The translations under genes were made by a program, and so were the position numbers. The notes under the pieces were generated by a model. That model searched no databases, had not been told where the DNA came from, and worked only from the letters and a program-made list of their open reading frames with translations. DNA of 64,000 nt. It comes from Allonocardiopsis opalescens. GTDB lineage: Bacteria > Actinomycetota > Actinomycetes > Streptosporangiales > Streptosporangiaceae. Positions 55,773 to 62,899 of this stretch are shown in pieces (position 1 is the first letter of the stretch; each line of letters opens with the position of its first letter). The stretch spans positions 1,116,001 through 1,180,000 of the forward strand of contig NZ_PVZC01000001.1 of assembly GCF_003002095.1 (NCBI RefSeq), in the 5' to 3' direction.

Positions 55773-55909
55773 GCGCGCTGATTGCGGACCGGAATTCCAT
55801 CGGACCGCCGGGTGAATTTCAACCGCCCCTTTTCCGGCGCGCGTTTCCGGGACCCCGCCGGGCGGCGCGGGGAGCGGCGGTCAGGAGCGCGGGCACCCCG
55901 GCCGCGGGC

Positions 55910-56578
55910 TCACTTGCGCACGACCCACACGGCCCGCGCCGCCGGGAGGCCGAGGTCGACCCGGCGGCCGTCGACCTCCACGGTGAGGACGCCCGCGGCG
56001 GCCTGGTGGCGGACGACGGTGATCCAGCCGTCCAGCCCGATCCCGGCGCCCGACAGGTAGCGCAGCAGCTCGGCGTCGGCGTCGGAGACCCGCGCCACCT
56101 GCCCGGCCGCCCCTTCGGCCAGCTCGCACAGCGAGACGGCGGGCAGTTCGGGCAGTTCGCCGTCGCGGCTGGGGATGGGGTCGCCGTGGGGGTCGCGGGT
56201 GGGGCGGCCGAGCCGCCGCTCCAGGCGGTCCACGAAGGCGGCGGAGACGGCGTGCTCCAGGATCTCGGCCTCTTCGTGCACCTCGTCCCAGCCGTAGCCG
56301 AGGTAGGTGACCAGGAAGGTCTCCAGCAGGCGGTGGCGGCGCACCATGTCCAGGGCGGCCCGCCGCCCGCTCTCGGTCAGCGCGATCGAGCCGTAGCGGG
56401 GATGGGAGACCAATCCCTTGGCGGCCAGCCGCTTCACCGCCTCCGACACGGTCGGGGTGGAGACGCCCAGCCGCTCGGCCAGCGCGGAGGTGGTGACGGG
56501 CTCGTCGCTCCACTCCTGGGCGCCCCAGATCACCTTCAGGTAGTCCTGGGCGGTGGGGGTGAGCCCGCTCGTCGTCAC
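55910..56578 (-). CDS. DtxR/MntR-family metal-dependent repressor
   Basis: The GTG overlaps the permease stop by 4 bp and the protein is 222 aa. The HTH (TTSALAERLGVSTPTVSEAVKRLAAKGLVSHPRYGSIALTESGRRAALDMVRRHRLLETFLVTYLGYGWDEVHEEAEILEHAVS) at residues about 28-111 is the DtxR fold. Metal ligands include the Glu and His in EVHEEAEILEH, and a C-terminal FeoA/SH3-like domain is present. The final position in a Mn-type importer operon suggests a manganese-responsive repressor that acts on the box at 59139. Confidence 0.9.
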   Translation of the reverse strand: MTTSGLTPTAQDYLKVIWGAQEWSDEPVTTSALAERLGVSTPTVSEAVKRLAAKGLVSHPRYGSIALTESGRRAALDMVRRHRLLETFLVTYLGYGWDEVHEEAEILEHAVSAAFVDRLERRLGRPTRDPHGDPIPSRDGELPELPAVSLCELAEGAAGQVARVSDADAELLRYLSGAGIGLDGWITVVRHQAAAGVLTVEVDGRRVDLGLPAARAVWVVRK

Positions 56579-57450
56579 GCGCCCAAGCTTACGGGGCGGC
56601 CGCGCCGCGCCCGGGACAGGCGGGCGCCGACCAGTCCGTGGCGCGGGCTCAGCAGGTAGACCAGGCCGAAGGCCGTGCCCTGGGCGAGCACCACCATGCC
56701 GCCCGAGGAGGTGTTCAGGTGGTAGCTGAGGTAGAGCCCGGCCACCGCGCAGACCGCCGCCAGCGCGGGCGCGATGACCAGCATGCGGGAGAAGCGGTCG
56801 GTGAGCAGGTAGGCGGCGGCCCCGGGGATGATCAGCATCGCCACCACCAGGATCACGCCGACGGCCTGGAGGGCGACGACGGTGGTCAGCGCCAGCAGGC
56901 CGAGCAGCAGGGCGCCCAGCCGCCGGGGCGAGAGCCCGATCGCGTGCGCCTGCACCGGGTCGAAGGCGTACAGGGTGAGGTCGCGCCGCTTGAGCAGCAG
57001 CACCGCGAGGGTCACCGCGCCGAGCACCAGCACCTGGACCAGTTCCGGGGTGTACACGCCGAGCAGGTTGCCGAACAGGATGTGGCTGAGGTCGGTCTGG
57101 CTGGGCACCACCGAGATCAGCACCAGGCCGAGCGCGAACAGGGTGGTGAAGACCGTGCCGATGGCGGCGTCCTCCTTCACCCTGCCGCCGTCGCGGACCA
57201 CGCCGATCAGCGCGACGGCGAGCAGGCCGAAGACCAGCGCGCCCAGCGCGAAGGGCGCGCCGACCAGGTAGGCGAGCACCACGCCGGGCAGCACGGCGTG
57301 CGAGACGGCGTCGCCCATCAGCGACCAGCCGATCAGCACCAGCCAGCAGCTGAGCACCGCGCAGACCACCGCCGCGACCAGGGTGACGGCCAGCGCCCGC
57401 AGCATGAAGGGGTACTCCAGCGGGGCGATGAGCAGCTCGAAGGGGCTCAC
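56575..57450 (-). CDS. Metal ABC transporter permease (ZnuB/MntB family)
   Basis: GTG start, 291 aa, overlapping the regulator gene by 4 bp. About eight membrane spans; YPFMLRALAVTLVAAVVCAVLSCWLVLIGWSLMGDAVSHAVLPGVVLAYLVG is the N-terminal signature of cluster-9 metal permeases. It is the channel for the metal imported with the two downstream-read gene products. Confidence 0.93.
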   Translation of the reverse strand: MSPFELLIAPLEYPFMLRALAVTLVAAVVCAVLSCWLVLIGWSLMGDAVSHAVLPGVVLAYLVGAPFALGALVFGLLAVALIGVVRDGGRVKEDAAIGTVFTTLFALGLVLISVVPSQTDLSHILFGNLLGVYTPELVQVLVLGAVTLAVLLLKRRDLTLYAFDPVQAHAIGLSPRRLGALLLGLLALTTVVALQAVGVILVVAMLIIPGAAAYLLTDRFSRMLVIAPALAAVCAVAGLYLSYHLNTSSGGMVVLAQGTAFGLVYLLSPRHGLVGARLSRARRGRPVSLGA

Positions 57451-58190
57451 GCGGCCGGCTCCTCGGCGAGCGGGTCCAGGCCGAAGGCCAGGGCCAGGGT
57501 GTCGGGGTGCAGCACGGAGGCGGGGTCGCCGTGGGCCAGGACGGCGTTCTTCAGCAGCACCGCCTCGTCGCACAGCCGCGGCAGCGCGCGCAGTTCGTGG
57601 GTGGAGACCACCACGGTCCGCCCGGCGGCGGCCAGCTCGCGCAGCAGCCGGGTCATCGTCGCCTCCGAGCGCTTGTCGATCCCGGCGAAGGGCTCGTCGA
57701 GCAGCAGCACGGACGCGTCCTGCGCGAGCGCGCGGGCCACGAAGGCGCGCTTGCGCTGGCCGCCCGACAGGGCGCCGATCTGCCGCCCGGCCAGGTCGGC
57801 CAGCTCCACCCGCTCCAGGGCGGCGGCCGCGGCGGCGCGGTCGGCGGCGCGCGGGCGGCGGGTCCAGCCCATGCGGCCGTAGCGGCCGGTCATCACCACC
57901 TCGCCCACGCTGAGCGGGAAGGTCCAGTCGACGCTCTCGCTCTGCGGGACGTAGCCGACCGCGCCGGACCGCCGGGCCCGCGCGGGCGGCTCGCCGCCCA
58001 CCAGCACGGTGCCCCGGTCCGGCCTGACCAGGCCCATGACCGCCTTGAACAGGGTGGACTTGCCCGAGCCGTTCATGCCGACCAGGCCGCAGACCCGGGC
58101 CGCGCCGATCTCCAGGGAGACCTCGGACAGGGCCGTCACCTCGCCGTAGCGGACGGTGAGCCCGGCGACGGCGACCGCGGGCGCGCTCAT
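57447..58190 (-). CDS. Metal ABC transporter ATP-binding protein
   Basis: The protein is 247 aa. Walker A GMNGSGKST at about residues 38-46, Q-loop YVPQSESVDW, signature LSGGQRKRAFVARAL, Walker B VLLLDEPFAGID, switch His VVVSTHEL. It powers the cluster-9 metal importer. Overlaps both neighbours by 4 bp. Confidence 0.94.
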   Translation of the reverse strand: MSAPAVAVAGLTVRYGEVTALSEVSLEIGAARVCGLVGMNGSGKSTLFKAVMGLVRPDRGTVLVGGEPPARARRSGAVGYVPQSESVDWTFPLSVGEVVMTGRYGRMGWTRRPRAADRAAAAAALERVELADLAGRQIGALSGGQRKRAFVARALAQDASVLLLDEPFAGIDKRSEATMTRLLRELAAAGRTVVVSTHELRALPRLCDEAVLLKNAVLAHGDPASVLHPDTLALAFGLDPLAEEPAA

Positions 58191-59128
58191 GCCGCCGCCC
58201 CGGCGAGCGCGTCGGCGATCAGCTCGGTGTCGTGGCGGAGCAGGTCCAGGTAGGTGGGGACGGGGCCGTCGGCCTCGGAGAGGGAGTCGACGTAGAGCAC
58301 GCCGCCGAAGGCGGCGCCGGACTCGCGGACGACCTGCTGCATGGCGTCGTCGGAGACGGTCGACTCGCAGAAGACGGCCGGCACCTCGTTGTCGCGGACG
58401 AAGGCGATCGCGGCGGCGACCCGCTGCGGGGTGGCCTGCTGCTCGGCGTTGACCGGCCAGATGTAGGACTCGCGCAGCCCGGCGTCGCGGGCCAGGTAGG
58501 AGAAGGCGCCCTCGCAGGTGACCAGGGCGCGCTGCCGCTCGGGCAGCTCGCTCAGCCGCGCGGTGAGCTCGTCGTGGACGGCCCGCAGCTCCTCGGTGTA
58601 GGCGGCGCCGTTGGCGGCGTAGGCGTCGGCGCGGACCGGGTCGAGTTCGGAGAAGGCGGTGACGATGTTGCCGACGTAGACCTCGGCGTTGAGCGGCGAC
58701 ATCCAGGCGTGCGGATTGGCCGCACCGTCGGCGCCCTCGATGGGGATGGGCTCGACCCCCTCGCTCGCCACGGCGCGGGGGGTGCCGCCGCCCGCGGCGC
58801 CGGACAGGAAGCGCTCGAACCAGGCTTCGAGGCCGAGCCCGTTGTCCAGGATCAGATCGGCCTCGGCGGCGCGGCGGGCGTCCTCGGGAGTGGGCTCGTA
58901 GCCGTGGACCTCGGCGCCCACCCGGGTGATCGACTCGACGCGCAGGTGCTCGCCCGCGACATTGCGGGCGATGTCGGCCAGGACGGTGAAGGTGGTCAGC
59001 ACGACGGGCCGGCCGTCGGCGGCGGCGGAGTCGGATCCGCCGCAGCCGGACAGCCCGGCGAGGACGGCGATGGCGCAGCCTGCCGCGGCCAGGCGGCGGA
59101 GGGCGGCTCGAACTGGGGAGTTAGCCAC
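58187..59128 (-). CDS. Metal-binding lipoprotein of an Mn/Fe-type ABC importer (MntC/PsaA type)
   Basis: GTG start, 313 aa. The lipobox is LSGC near residue 29. The metal ligands of the cluster A-I family are His in EVHGYE, His in NPHAW, Glu in FCESTVS and Asp in YVDSLS; the His-His-Glu-Asp set fits manganese, and the His-rich loop of zinc-specific ZnuA is missing. It starts the operon, whose promoter carries a DtxR-type box. Likely substrate manganese, from ligand set and regulator. Confidence 0.9.
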   Translation of the reverse strand: MANSPVRAALRRLAAAGCAIAVLAGLSGCGGSDSAAADGRPVVLTTFTVLADIARNVAGEHLRVESITRVGAEVHGYEPTPEDARRAAEADLILDNGLGLEAWFERFLSGAAGGGTPRAVASEGVEPIPIEGADGAANPHAWMSPLNAEVYVGNIVTAFSELDPVRADAYAANGAAYTEELRAVHDELTARLSELPERQRALVTCEGAFSYLARDAGLRESYIWPVNAEQQATPQRVAAAIAFVRDNEVPAVFCESTVSDDAMQQVVRESGAAFGGVLYVDSLSEADGPVPTYLDLLRHDTELIADALAGAAA

Positions 59129-59135
59129 ACCTAAG

Positions 59136-59165
59136 AAATTAGTTCGGCCAGGTTAACTCCGTCAA
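59136..59165 (-). promoter_or_regulatory. Leaderless promoter with DtxR/MntR box
   Basis: On the minus strand TTGACG (59160-59165) and TAATTT (59136-59141) are 18 bp apart, and the GTG start of the lipoprotein begins 7 nt after the -10, so the mRNA is probably leaderless. The spacer contains the interrupted dyad TTAGTTCGGCCAGGTTAA (59139-59156 in plus orientation), which fits a DtxR-family site and would block polymerase. Confidence 0.65.
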
Positions 59166-59184
59166 TGGGACGAAGGTCCCATTG
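59163..59184. terminator. Hairpin between the unknown gene and the Mn operon
   Basis: CAATGGGAC (59163-59171) pairs with GTCCCATTG (59176-59184) around a GAAG loop, just after the stop of the unknown gene (59188). It may end that transcript or act on the Mn promoter. Confidence 0.5.
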
Positions 59185-59187
59185 CCC

Positions 59188-59835
59188 TCAACCGGTGCGG
59201 ACCGGGCCGCTGACCACGTCGAGCAGCCGGGACAGCCGGTCGGTGAAGCCCCGCCAGGCGCCGCTGCGCGCCGGAGTCTCGCCCGCCGCCAGGCTGACCA
59301 GGTGCTGGGCGGTCTCGAAGGCGAGCGGGCCGGGCACCACCAGGCCGTCGGGGCGCAGCGCCGCCCGGGGCCAGGGCCCCTCCGGGCCGGCGGCCACGGT
59401 CAGCGCCTCGTGGGCCAGGCCGCGCAGCTCCCGGTCGCCGGACTCCAGCGCCAGCACGGTGGCGCCGGCCCGGCGCGCGTCGTGCACCCGTTCCAGCAGG
59501 GCCTCGCCGCTGTCGTCGGGGGCGACCACGAACACGGTCTCGCCCCGCCGGGCCGCCTCCAGCCGGCGCAGGCCGACCGCGAGGTGGCCCGGCGCTCCGG
59601 GCGGCACCCGGTGCCGGACGAGGGTGGGCTCCAGTTCGGGGCGGCCCGACCAGCGGGCCTCGTCGGCGAGGTGCGCGGTGAGGTGCCAGGGCTCCTCGAC
59701 CGGGGTGCCGACCAGCAGCAGGCCGCCCGGGTCGTGTCCGGCCGAGCCGAGCGTCCGCGCGAAGGCGCGGGTGCGGTCGACCCAGGCCGACCCTTCCAGC
59801 AGCTCCCTGACCATCCGGGTACGTGCGTCGTCCAC
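59188..59835 (-). CDS. Unknown protein with SIS/sugar-isomerase-like pattern
   Basis: From GTG 59835 the product is 215 aa; GTG 59841 is an alternative with AGGA upstream. It has alternating hydrophobic strands and helices: GGLLLVGTPVEEPWHLTAHLADEARW, ETVFVVAPDDSGEALLERVHDARRAGATVLALESGDRELRGLAHEALTVAAGPEG, and ALRPDGLVVPGPLAFETAQHLVSLAAG. This looks like a Rossmann-type, perhaps SIS-like, fold, but key motifs are missing, so I make no functional claim. A perfect palindrome at 59859 precedes it. Confidence 0.6.
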   Translation of the reverse strand: MDDARTRMVRELLEGSAWVDRTRAFARTLGSAGHDPGGLLLVGTPVEEPWHLTAHLADEARWSGRPELEPTLVRHRVPPGAPGHLAVGLRRLEAARRGETVFVVAPDDSGEALLERVHDARRAGATVLALESGDRELRGLAHEALTVAAGPEGPWPRAALRPDGLVVPGPLAFETAQHLVSLAAGETPARSGAWRGFTDRLSRLLDVVSGPVRTG

Positions 59836-59858
59836 CGTCACTCCTGCGCGCTCGCGGT

Positions 59859-59885
59859 CCTTATTGCGAACAATACGCAATAAGG
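59859..59885. promoter_or_regulatory. Perfect 10-bp inverted repeat, putative operator
   Basis: CCTTATTGCG (59859-59868) and CGCAATAAGG (59876-59885) flank a 7-bp centre (AACAATA), 24 bp upstream of the unknown gene's start. The dense, A+T-rich palindrome in a G+C-rich setting is a strong operator candidate. No regulator gene is adjacent. Confidence 0.7.
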
Positions 59886-60169
59886 GTCGGGCCTGGGAGC
59901 GGCCGGACCGGTCCCTCGCGCACGGCCGAGCGCGAGGGGCGCGGCGGCGGGCCGCCGCCCCGCGTCCGGCCGCCGGGGCGAACCGTCCTTTGTGCATTTA
60001 TGTTACCCGAAAAGCCGAAACGAATTCCGTGTCGTTCCGGGGGAGATTCACGGAAGTCGCCACATGGGTTCCGTGCGGGAAAGATAATGGCTGTCGGTGC
60101 CGCCGTATGGACGGCGCCGGGTACGCAGTACCCCGTGAAACGCACGAACAATGCACCAGGGGTGATTCA
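59886..60169. other. A+T-richer stretch upstream of the small secreted protein
   Basis: No gene is seen here apart from random frames. TTTATGTTAC near 59996 and GATAATGG near 60083 could be promoter elements of the next gene, but no full -35/-10 pair is convincing. Confidence 0.4.
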
Positions 60170-60487
60170 ATGAAGTCCTTCAGTTTCGCCGCGGCCGCGT
60201 TCGGCGCCGCGATCGCGATGGCCGTCATCGGCGCGGGGCCGGCCGGCGCGTCCACCGGTGAGGTCATCGTCTTCACCACCGAGGCCGAGCAGCTCGTCAC
60301 CCACCGCGACCTCCCGTCCGGCAGCTGCCACCGGCTGCCGGCGACCGCGCACGTGCTGGTCAACCGGTCCGACTCCGACCTGTTCATCCACGCGAACCCC
60401 TCCTGCATGGGGCCGGGTGTGCGGGTCGCGCCCGACCGGGGCTGGCACGCGCCGCCCAGCGGGCTCTTCAGCTTCTCCGTCGCCTGA
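60170..60487 (+). CDS. Small secreted protein of unknown function
   Basis: The protein is 105 aa with AGGGGTGA upstream of the ATG. A Sec signal peptide of about 27 residues (MKSFSFAAAAFGAAIAMAVIGA, cleavage after AGA) precedes a mature part of ~78 residues with two Cys (GSCHRL and PSCMGPG) that may form a disulfide. There is no family match I recognise. A 12-bp hairpin follows. Confidence 0.7.
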   Translation: MKSFSFAAAAFGAAIAMAVIGAGPAGASTGEVIVFTTEAEQLVTHRDLPSGSCHRLPATAHVLVNRSDSDLFIHANPSCMGPGVRVAPDRGWHAPPSGLFSFSVA

Positions 60488-60500
60488 CGACACCGGGTGC

Positions 60501-60532
60501 GCCCGTCCGGGCCGAGGTCCGCCCGGACGGGC
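60501..60532. terminator. Terminator hairpin after the small secreted protein
   Basis: GCCCGTCCGGGC (60501-60512) and its complement GCCCGGACGGGC (60521-60532) form a perfect 12-bp stem with an 8-nt loop, 14 bp after the stop codon. Confidence 0.65.
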
Positions 60533-60651
60533 CGCGGCGCCCCGCCGCCGGAACGAAACGACAGCCGGATTCCGGCCTTTTTCGCGGTGATCCCCCCATT
60601 TCGACACCGCGCCCGATTCGCCGGATGCGATCCCGTTTCGGAATCCGCTTT

Positions 60652-60680
60652 TTGACGGAAGCCGCCCATTGGTAAAGACT
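60652..60680 (+). promoter_or_regulatory. Weak promoter candidate of the oxidoreductase operon
   Basis: TTGACG at 60652-60657 is followed by TAAAGA at 60673 (15 bp) or AAGACT at 60675 (17 bp). The leader to the ATG at 60834 would be about 150 nt. The rest of the 60533-60833 gap shows no gene. Confidence 0.3.
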
Positions 60681-60833
60681 GGGTCCGGCTCTCGGAAAGG
60701 CGCGCACAGCGCCTTTCCGCGGCTACGGCGGCCCCATGCCCGCGCCGGTTTCCGTCCATGCGGCCGGGGCCGTGCGGGAGAGCGGTTTCGTCGGTACAGG
60801 CGCGCCAGTCGGCCCGGAAAGGCGTTCTTGCAC

Positions 60834-61862
60834 ATGCTGCACTCTTTCGTCGTCGGCCTGGGCAGATCAGGGGCGGGACTCCACCTGCCGTCGCTGGCCA
60901 AGGCGCGCGCCGCCGAGCCGCACCTCTTCGCCCCCGGTCCGGTGCTCGGCCACGACCCCCTCCGCCCGCCGACCGCCGCCCCCGGCCTCCTCGCGGCGTA
61001 CTCCCTGGAGGAGGCGGCCCGGCGCCTGCCGCCGCACCGCACCGTCGTCCACCTGTGCACCCCGCCGCACCTGCGCGCCGGCCTGCTCGCGCGGCTGGGC
61101 GGCCTCGGCTACCGCATGGTGATCGTGGAGAAGCCGCTCGCCCTCGACCTGGTCGGCCTGGCCGCCGTCGCGCGGGTGCGGCGCCGCTTCGGCCTGGACC
61201 TCACCGTCACCACCCAGTGGCTGGAGAGCGCGCTCACCCGGCGGCTGCGCGCGGCGGTCGACGGGCGCGCCCACGGGCCGCTGCGCGCCATCCGGGTGGC
61301 GCAGCACAAGCCGCGCTTCACCCGCGGCGGCGCCGGCACCGACCGGCACCCGACCGCCTTCGACGTCGAGCTGCCGCACGCGCTCGCCGTCGTACTCACC
61401 CTGGCCGGGGGCGCCCGGCTGGCCGCCGCGGCCCTGGACGACCTGGTCACCGACCGCGCCCGGCTGCCCCGGCTGGGCGGGGCGCGGCTGCGGCTGCACC
61501 ACCGCTCCGGGGTGCGCACCGAACTCCACTCCGACCTCGGCTCGCCGGTGCGCGAGCGCCGCATCGTGCTGGAGTTCGACCGGGCCGTGCTCACCGGCCA
61601 CTATCCGTGCTCCGACGCCGACCACACCGCCCAGCTGCGGATCGACGCCGAGGGCCGCGAGCCGGTCCGCTCGGTCTTCCCCGACGACTCCCTCCCCGCC
61701 TTCGTCCGCGCCGCCTACGCCCGCTACCTGCACGCGCCGCTCACCCCCGGCACCCTCCCGGTGCAGGTCGACGTGGTGCGGCTGCTCACCGAGGCCAAGG
61801 CCCTGTGCGCCTCCCCGCCGACCGGTGCCGAGCGGCGCGAGGAGGTGGCCGGTGCCCGCTGA
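60834..61862 (+). CDS. Gfo/Idh/MocA-family oxidoreductase
   Basis: The protein is 342 aa from ATG 60834. A Rossmann start (LHSFVVGLGRSGAGLHLPSLAKA), then VVHLCTPPHLRAGLLARLGGLGYRMVIVEKPLALDL, the EKP motif of Gfo/Idh/MocA proteins at about residues 99-101. The C-terminal half is an alpha/beta sheet domain. It would oxidise or reduce a sugar-like or cyclitol alcohol with NAD(P). It overlaps the next gene by 11 bp (GTG 61852 before stop 61862). The substrate is unknown. Confidence 0.82.
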   Translation: MLHSFVVGLGRSGAGLHLPSLAKARAAEPHLFAPGPVLGHDPLRPPTAAPGLLAAYSLEEAARRLPPHRTVVHLCTPPHLRAGLLARLGGLGYRMVIVEKPLALDLVGLAAVARVRRRFGLDLTVTTQWLESALTRRLRAAVDGRAHGPLRAIRVAQHKPRFTRGGAGTDRHPTAFDVELPHALAVVLTLAGGARLAAAALDDLVTDRARLPRLGGARLRLHHRSGVRTELHSDLGSPVRERRIVLEFDRAVLTGHYPCSDADHTAQLRIDAEGREPVRSVFPDDSLPAFVRAAYARYLHAPLTPGTLPVQVDVVRLLTEAKALCASPPTGAERREEVAGAR

Positions 61863-62754
61863 ACCCCGCGCCGATCGCGCGCCGGCCGCACCCGGCTGGA
61901 CCCTCGCCGGCATCGGCGACGAGGCCGCCCCCGAACTCGGCGGCCAGCTGGCCGCGCTCGGCGAACTGGGCTGGCGGCACCTGGAGCTGCGCGGCGTCGA
62001 CGGCATCCCGGTCGCCGCCCTGGACGACGCCGCCTTCGCCCGCGCGGCCGAGCGGATCCGCGCCGCGGGCGTCACCGTGGTCGCCGTCGCCGCCAAGATC
62101 GGCGACTGGTCGCGGCCCGCCACCGGCGACTTCGCCCTCGACCTGGCCGAACTCGACGTCCTGGCCCGCCGCTGCGCCGCACTGGGCACCCGGCTGGTGC
62201 GCGTCATGTCCTACCCCTCGGGCGGGCTGCCCGAGGCCGAATGGGGCCGCCGCGCCCGCACGCGGCTGCGCGCCCTGGCCCGCCGCGCCGAGGACGCCGG
62301 CCTGCTGCTCGCGCACGAGAACTGCGCCGGCTGGGCTGCGGACCGGGCCGACCGCATGCTCGACCTGCTGGCCGAGGTGGACAGCCCGGCGCTGCGGCTG
62401 CTGTTCGACACCGGCAACGGCGTCGCGCACGGCTACCCGGCCCAGCCGCTGCTGCGCGCCGTCGTCGGGCACGTGGTCCACGTGCACGTCAAGGACGCCG
62501 TCACCGCCCCCGGCGGCGGGGTCGGCTACGTTCCGCCCGGCACCGGCGAGGCCGGGGTCGCCGAGTGCCTGCGCCTGCTCGCCGCCCACGGCTACCGCGG
62601 CGCCCTCTCCCTCGAACCCCACGTGCGCCTGCGCCCGCACGCGCCCGACGCCGGCCGCGGCGACCGGGCCGCCTTCGTCGGCTGCGGCCGCGCCCTGGAG
62701 CGGCTGGCCGCCGAGGTCACGGCCGCGAACCGGCCCGAGGCGGCGGCCCGGTGA
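61852..62754 (+). CDS. Sugar-phosphate isomerase/epimerase-type TIM-barrel protein
   Basis: The GTG has GGAGG about 7 nt upstream and the protein is 300 aa. It is a xylose-isomerase-like barrel: LAGIGDEAAPELGGQLAALGELGWRHLELRGVDG, LLLAHENCAGW with a metal-ligand Glu, LLFDTGNG with Asp, HVVHVHVKDAV with His and Lys/Asp, and LSLEPH with Glu. These ligands fit the IolE/IolI/EboC-type group. It is coupled with the upstream Gfo/Idh gene; the pair resembles inositol- or amino-sugar-handling pairs. Confidence 0.82.
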   Translation: MPAEPRADRAPAAPGWTLAGIGDEAAPELGGQLAALGELGWRHLELRGVDGIPVAALDDAAFARAAERIRAAGVTVVAVAAKIGDWSRPATGDFALDLAELDVLARRCAALGTRLVRVMSYPSGGLPEAEWGRRARTRLRALARRAEDAGLLLAHENCAGWAADRADRMLDLLAEVDSPALRLLFDTGNGVAHGYPAQPLLRAVVGHVVHVHVKDAVTAPGGGVGYVPPGTGEAGVAECLRLLAAHGYRGALSLEPHVRLRPHAPDAGRGDRAAFVGCGRALERLAAEVTAANRPEAAAR

Positions 62755-62899
62755 GGGCCGGTCCCCGTCCACAAGAGCGCGCGGCGCGGCCGTCGAAGCA
62801 GCGGCGCGGCGGTGGCCGCGCCGCCGTCGCGGTCCGCCGCCGCGCGTGCGGGCGGCCGGCCGCCGGTGCCGTGTGCTTCGGGGCCCGGGCGGTGGACGG

